13,870 bases of DNA from NCBI GenBank assembly GCA_030430835.1, contig JAUIKJ010000028.1, positions 1 through 13,870 on the forward strand. Reading direction: 5' to 3'. Below, in pieces: positions 12,880-13,870 of the stretch. The notes under the pieces were generated by a model. It made no database searches and was not told where the DNA came from. It saw only the letters and a list, made by a program, of their open reading frames with translations. Positions within the stretch are counted from its first letter, which is position 1; each line of letters begins with the position of its first letter. The translations under genes were made by a program, and so were the position numbers. The stretch is from Candidatus Hydrogenedentota bacterium. Its GTDB lineage: Bacteria; Hydrogenedentota; Hydrogenedentia; Hydrogenedentales; JAEUWI01.

Positions 12880-13870
12880 CTACCCCTGTCCCCCAAGGCT
12901 TGCCAGGTGGTCCGCGATGCGTGCCGCGGCCTTGCCATCGCCGTAGGGATTTACCTGATTCGCCATCGCCGCATAGGCCGCCCCATCATCAAGCAGCCGC
13001 TGCACCGCGTGCAAGATTCCCGCGCGCGTTGTGCCCGCAAGTTGCGCCGTGCCCGCCGCGATCGCCTCCGGCCGTTCCGTCACTGCCCGCATCACCAGCA
13101 CCGGCTTGCCCAGCGAAGGCGCCTCCTCCTGAATCCCGCCCGAATCGGTCAGCACAATGTGCGCCTTCTTCAGCAAGTGCACAAAGGGAAGATAGTCCAG
13201 CGGCGCTATCAGATGAATCCGCGCGTGACCCGCCAGGATCTCGGTCGTCACCTGTTTCACGTTCGGATTTGGATGCACCGGATACACCGCCTCAAGATCC
13301 GCGTTGTTCTCCACCAGCTCGCGTATCGCGCGGCACATCTCACGGAAGGGCGCGCCAAAGCTCTCCCGACGGTGCGCCGTCACCAGCAACAACTTCCGCT
13401 CCCGGCCCACCGACTCCAGCAGGGGATCATCAAAGCTAAACGGCCGCCCCGCAATCTCCAGCAAGGCATCGATCACAGTGTTGCCCGTGACCACAATCCC
13501 CTCCGGGGCAATGCGCTCCTGCAAGAGATTTTCCCGCGCGCGCTCCGTCGGTGCATAGTGGTAATCACACAGATCGTCACCCAGCCGCCGGTTCATCTCT
13601 TCCGGGAAGGGTGCAAACTTGTCATAGGTGCGCAGGCCCGCCTCGACATGGCCCACCGGAACCTGCAGGTAGTAGCCCGCCAGGGCCGCCGTGAAGGAGG
13701 TCGTCGTGTCCCCGTGCACCAGCAGCGCATCCGGCTTCGCCTCCTCCACCAAACGCGTCACATCCTTAATCAGCCCCAACAAGCGCGGTAATTGTCCAAG
13801 CACTTCAACCAACCCCATCACACAAAGCTGATCAAAGGGCACCAGACTCTGAAGCCCTTCAGCCTCCATC
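12880..13870 (-). CDS. wecB: UDP-GlcNAc 2-epimerase with an LpxB-like N-terminal end (hybrid or junction), partial
   Basis: The frame is open at the right edge, so the N-terminus is missing; about 329 residues are visible. From about 13740 down to 12880 it is a non-hydrolysing UDP-GlcNAc 2-epimerase, which makes UDP-ManNAc for WecC. Seen are VHGDTTTSF, VGHVEAGLRT, FPEEMNR, TAHRRESFG and DSGGIQEEAPSLGKPVL, covering the family's catalytic Asp, two Glu and His. The residues before this (13869 down to about 13742) do not look like WecB. MEAEGLQSL and LCVMGLVEVLGQLPRLL match the early part of lipid-A-disaccharide synthase LpxB (E. coli has MQAEG, then LAVMGIVEVLGRLRRLL). The GTRPE/IK start of a true epimerase would need to lie where this LpxB-like segment is. 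The frame is unbroken. It is either a genuine GT-B hybrid, a deletion fusing lpxB to wecB, or an assembly chimera. The epimerase part is firm; integrity is doubtful. Confidence 0.85.
   Translation of the reverse strand, partial: MEAEGLQSLVPFDQLCVMGLVEVLGQLPRLLGLIKDVTRLVEEAKPDALLVHGDTTTSFTAALAGYYLQVPVGHVEAGLRTYDKFAPFPEEMNRRLGDDLCDYHYAPTERARENLLQERIAPEGIVVTGNTVIDALLEIAGRPFSFDDPLLESVGRERKLLLVTAHRRESFGAPFREMCRAIRELVENNADLEAVYPVHPNPNVKQVTTEILAGHARIHLIAPLDYLPFVHLLKKAHIVLTDSGGIQEEAPSLGKPVLVMRAVTERPEAIAAGTAQLAGTTRAGILHAVQRLLDDGAAYAAMANQVNPYGDGKAAARIADHLASLGGQG

Noticed and set aside
12435..13791. Pro/Arg/Ser-rich + strand frames opposite wecC and wecB
   Set aside because: They are antisense to well-matched coding sequence, low in complexity, and have no ribosome-binding site.

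Overview
The window is GC-rich, gene-dense bacterial DNA from a diderm (Gram-negative-type) organism. The evidence is a YdbH/YnbE/YdbL-type envelope locus, LpxB-like residues at the right edge, lipoprotein and Sec signal peptides, and nucleotide-sugar genes for surface glycans. Nothing fixes the phylum. The mix (fungal-like ketol-acid reductoisomerase, no operonic ribosomal or tRNA genes) would suit a metagenome-derived PVC-related or Hydrogenedentota-like lineage, but that is a guess. No tRNA, rRNA, CRISPR array, insertion sequence or transposase was seen.

Layout. (1) 1-306 is the 3' end of an asparagine synthase (asnB) running in from the left. (2) 370-5488 is an envelope locus on the + strand. 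It holds a secreted transglutaminase-like protein, a 974-residue YdbH/AsmA-like inner-membrane-anchored protein whose start overlaps its stop by one base, and a lipoprotein. The lipoprotein appears to combine YnbE (N-terminal part) and YdbL/DUF1318 (C-terminal part) in one chain. A perfect 16-bp hairpin terminator at 5511-5547 closes the locus. The same hairpin serves a hidden 31-codon GTG-start gene on the - strand (5563-5658). (3) 5745-7783 (-) is a nonulosonic (sialic-type) acid cassette. A NeuB without a SAF domain overlaps a fused CMP-acid synthetase/KdsC-type phosphatase. A TTGACA promoter drives it leftward. Divergent from it (7872-8681, +) is a GxGxS-type protein resembling the Maf (DUF115)/GT42 superfamily, a candidate transferase for the same sugar. 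It is followed by a SixA phosphohistidine phosphatase. (4) 9356-10453 is ilvC of the fungal/Bacteroidetes-like type, apparently monocistronic. It has its own promoter, an odd terminator-like hairpin in its leader, and a strong hairpin behind it. (5) 10695-11603 is a PP2C-type Ser/Thr phosphatase. (6) 11613-13870 (-) is wecC preceded by wecB, for UDP-ManNAc/UDP-ManNAcA synthesis. The wecB reading frame is not a normal WecB. The residues at the right edge of the window match LpxB instead, so it is either an in-frame hybrid or an assembly or deletion junction.

How the genes fit together. Two themes dominate. One is lipid transport between the membranes: YdbH bridge, YnbE cap and YdbL modulator, here with two partners fused and a transglutaminase-like protein coupled to the bridge. 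The other is surface-sugar supply and transfer: NeuB, NeuA-phosphatase, a putative transferase, WecB/WecC, and possibly AsnB as an amidotransferase of a glycan locus. SixA, IlvC and the PP2C phosphatase are metabolic or signalling genes interspersed among them.
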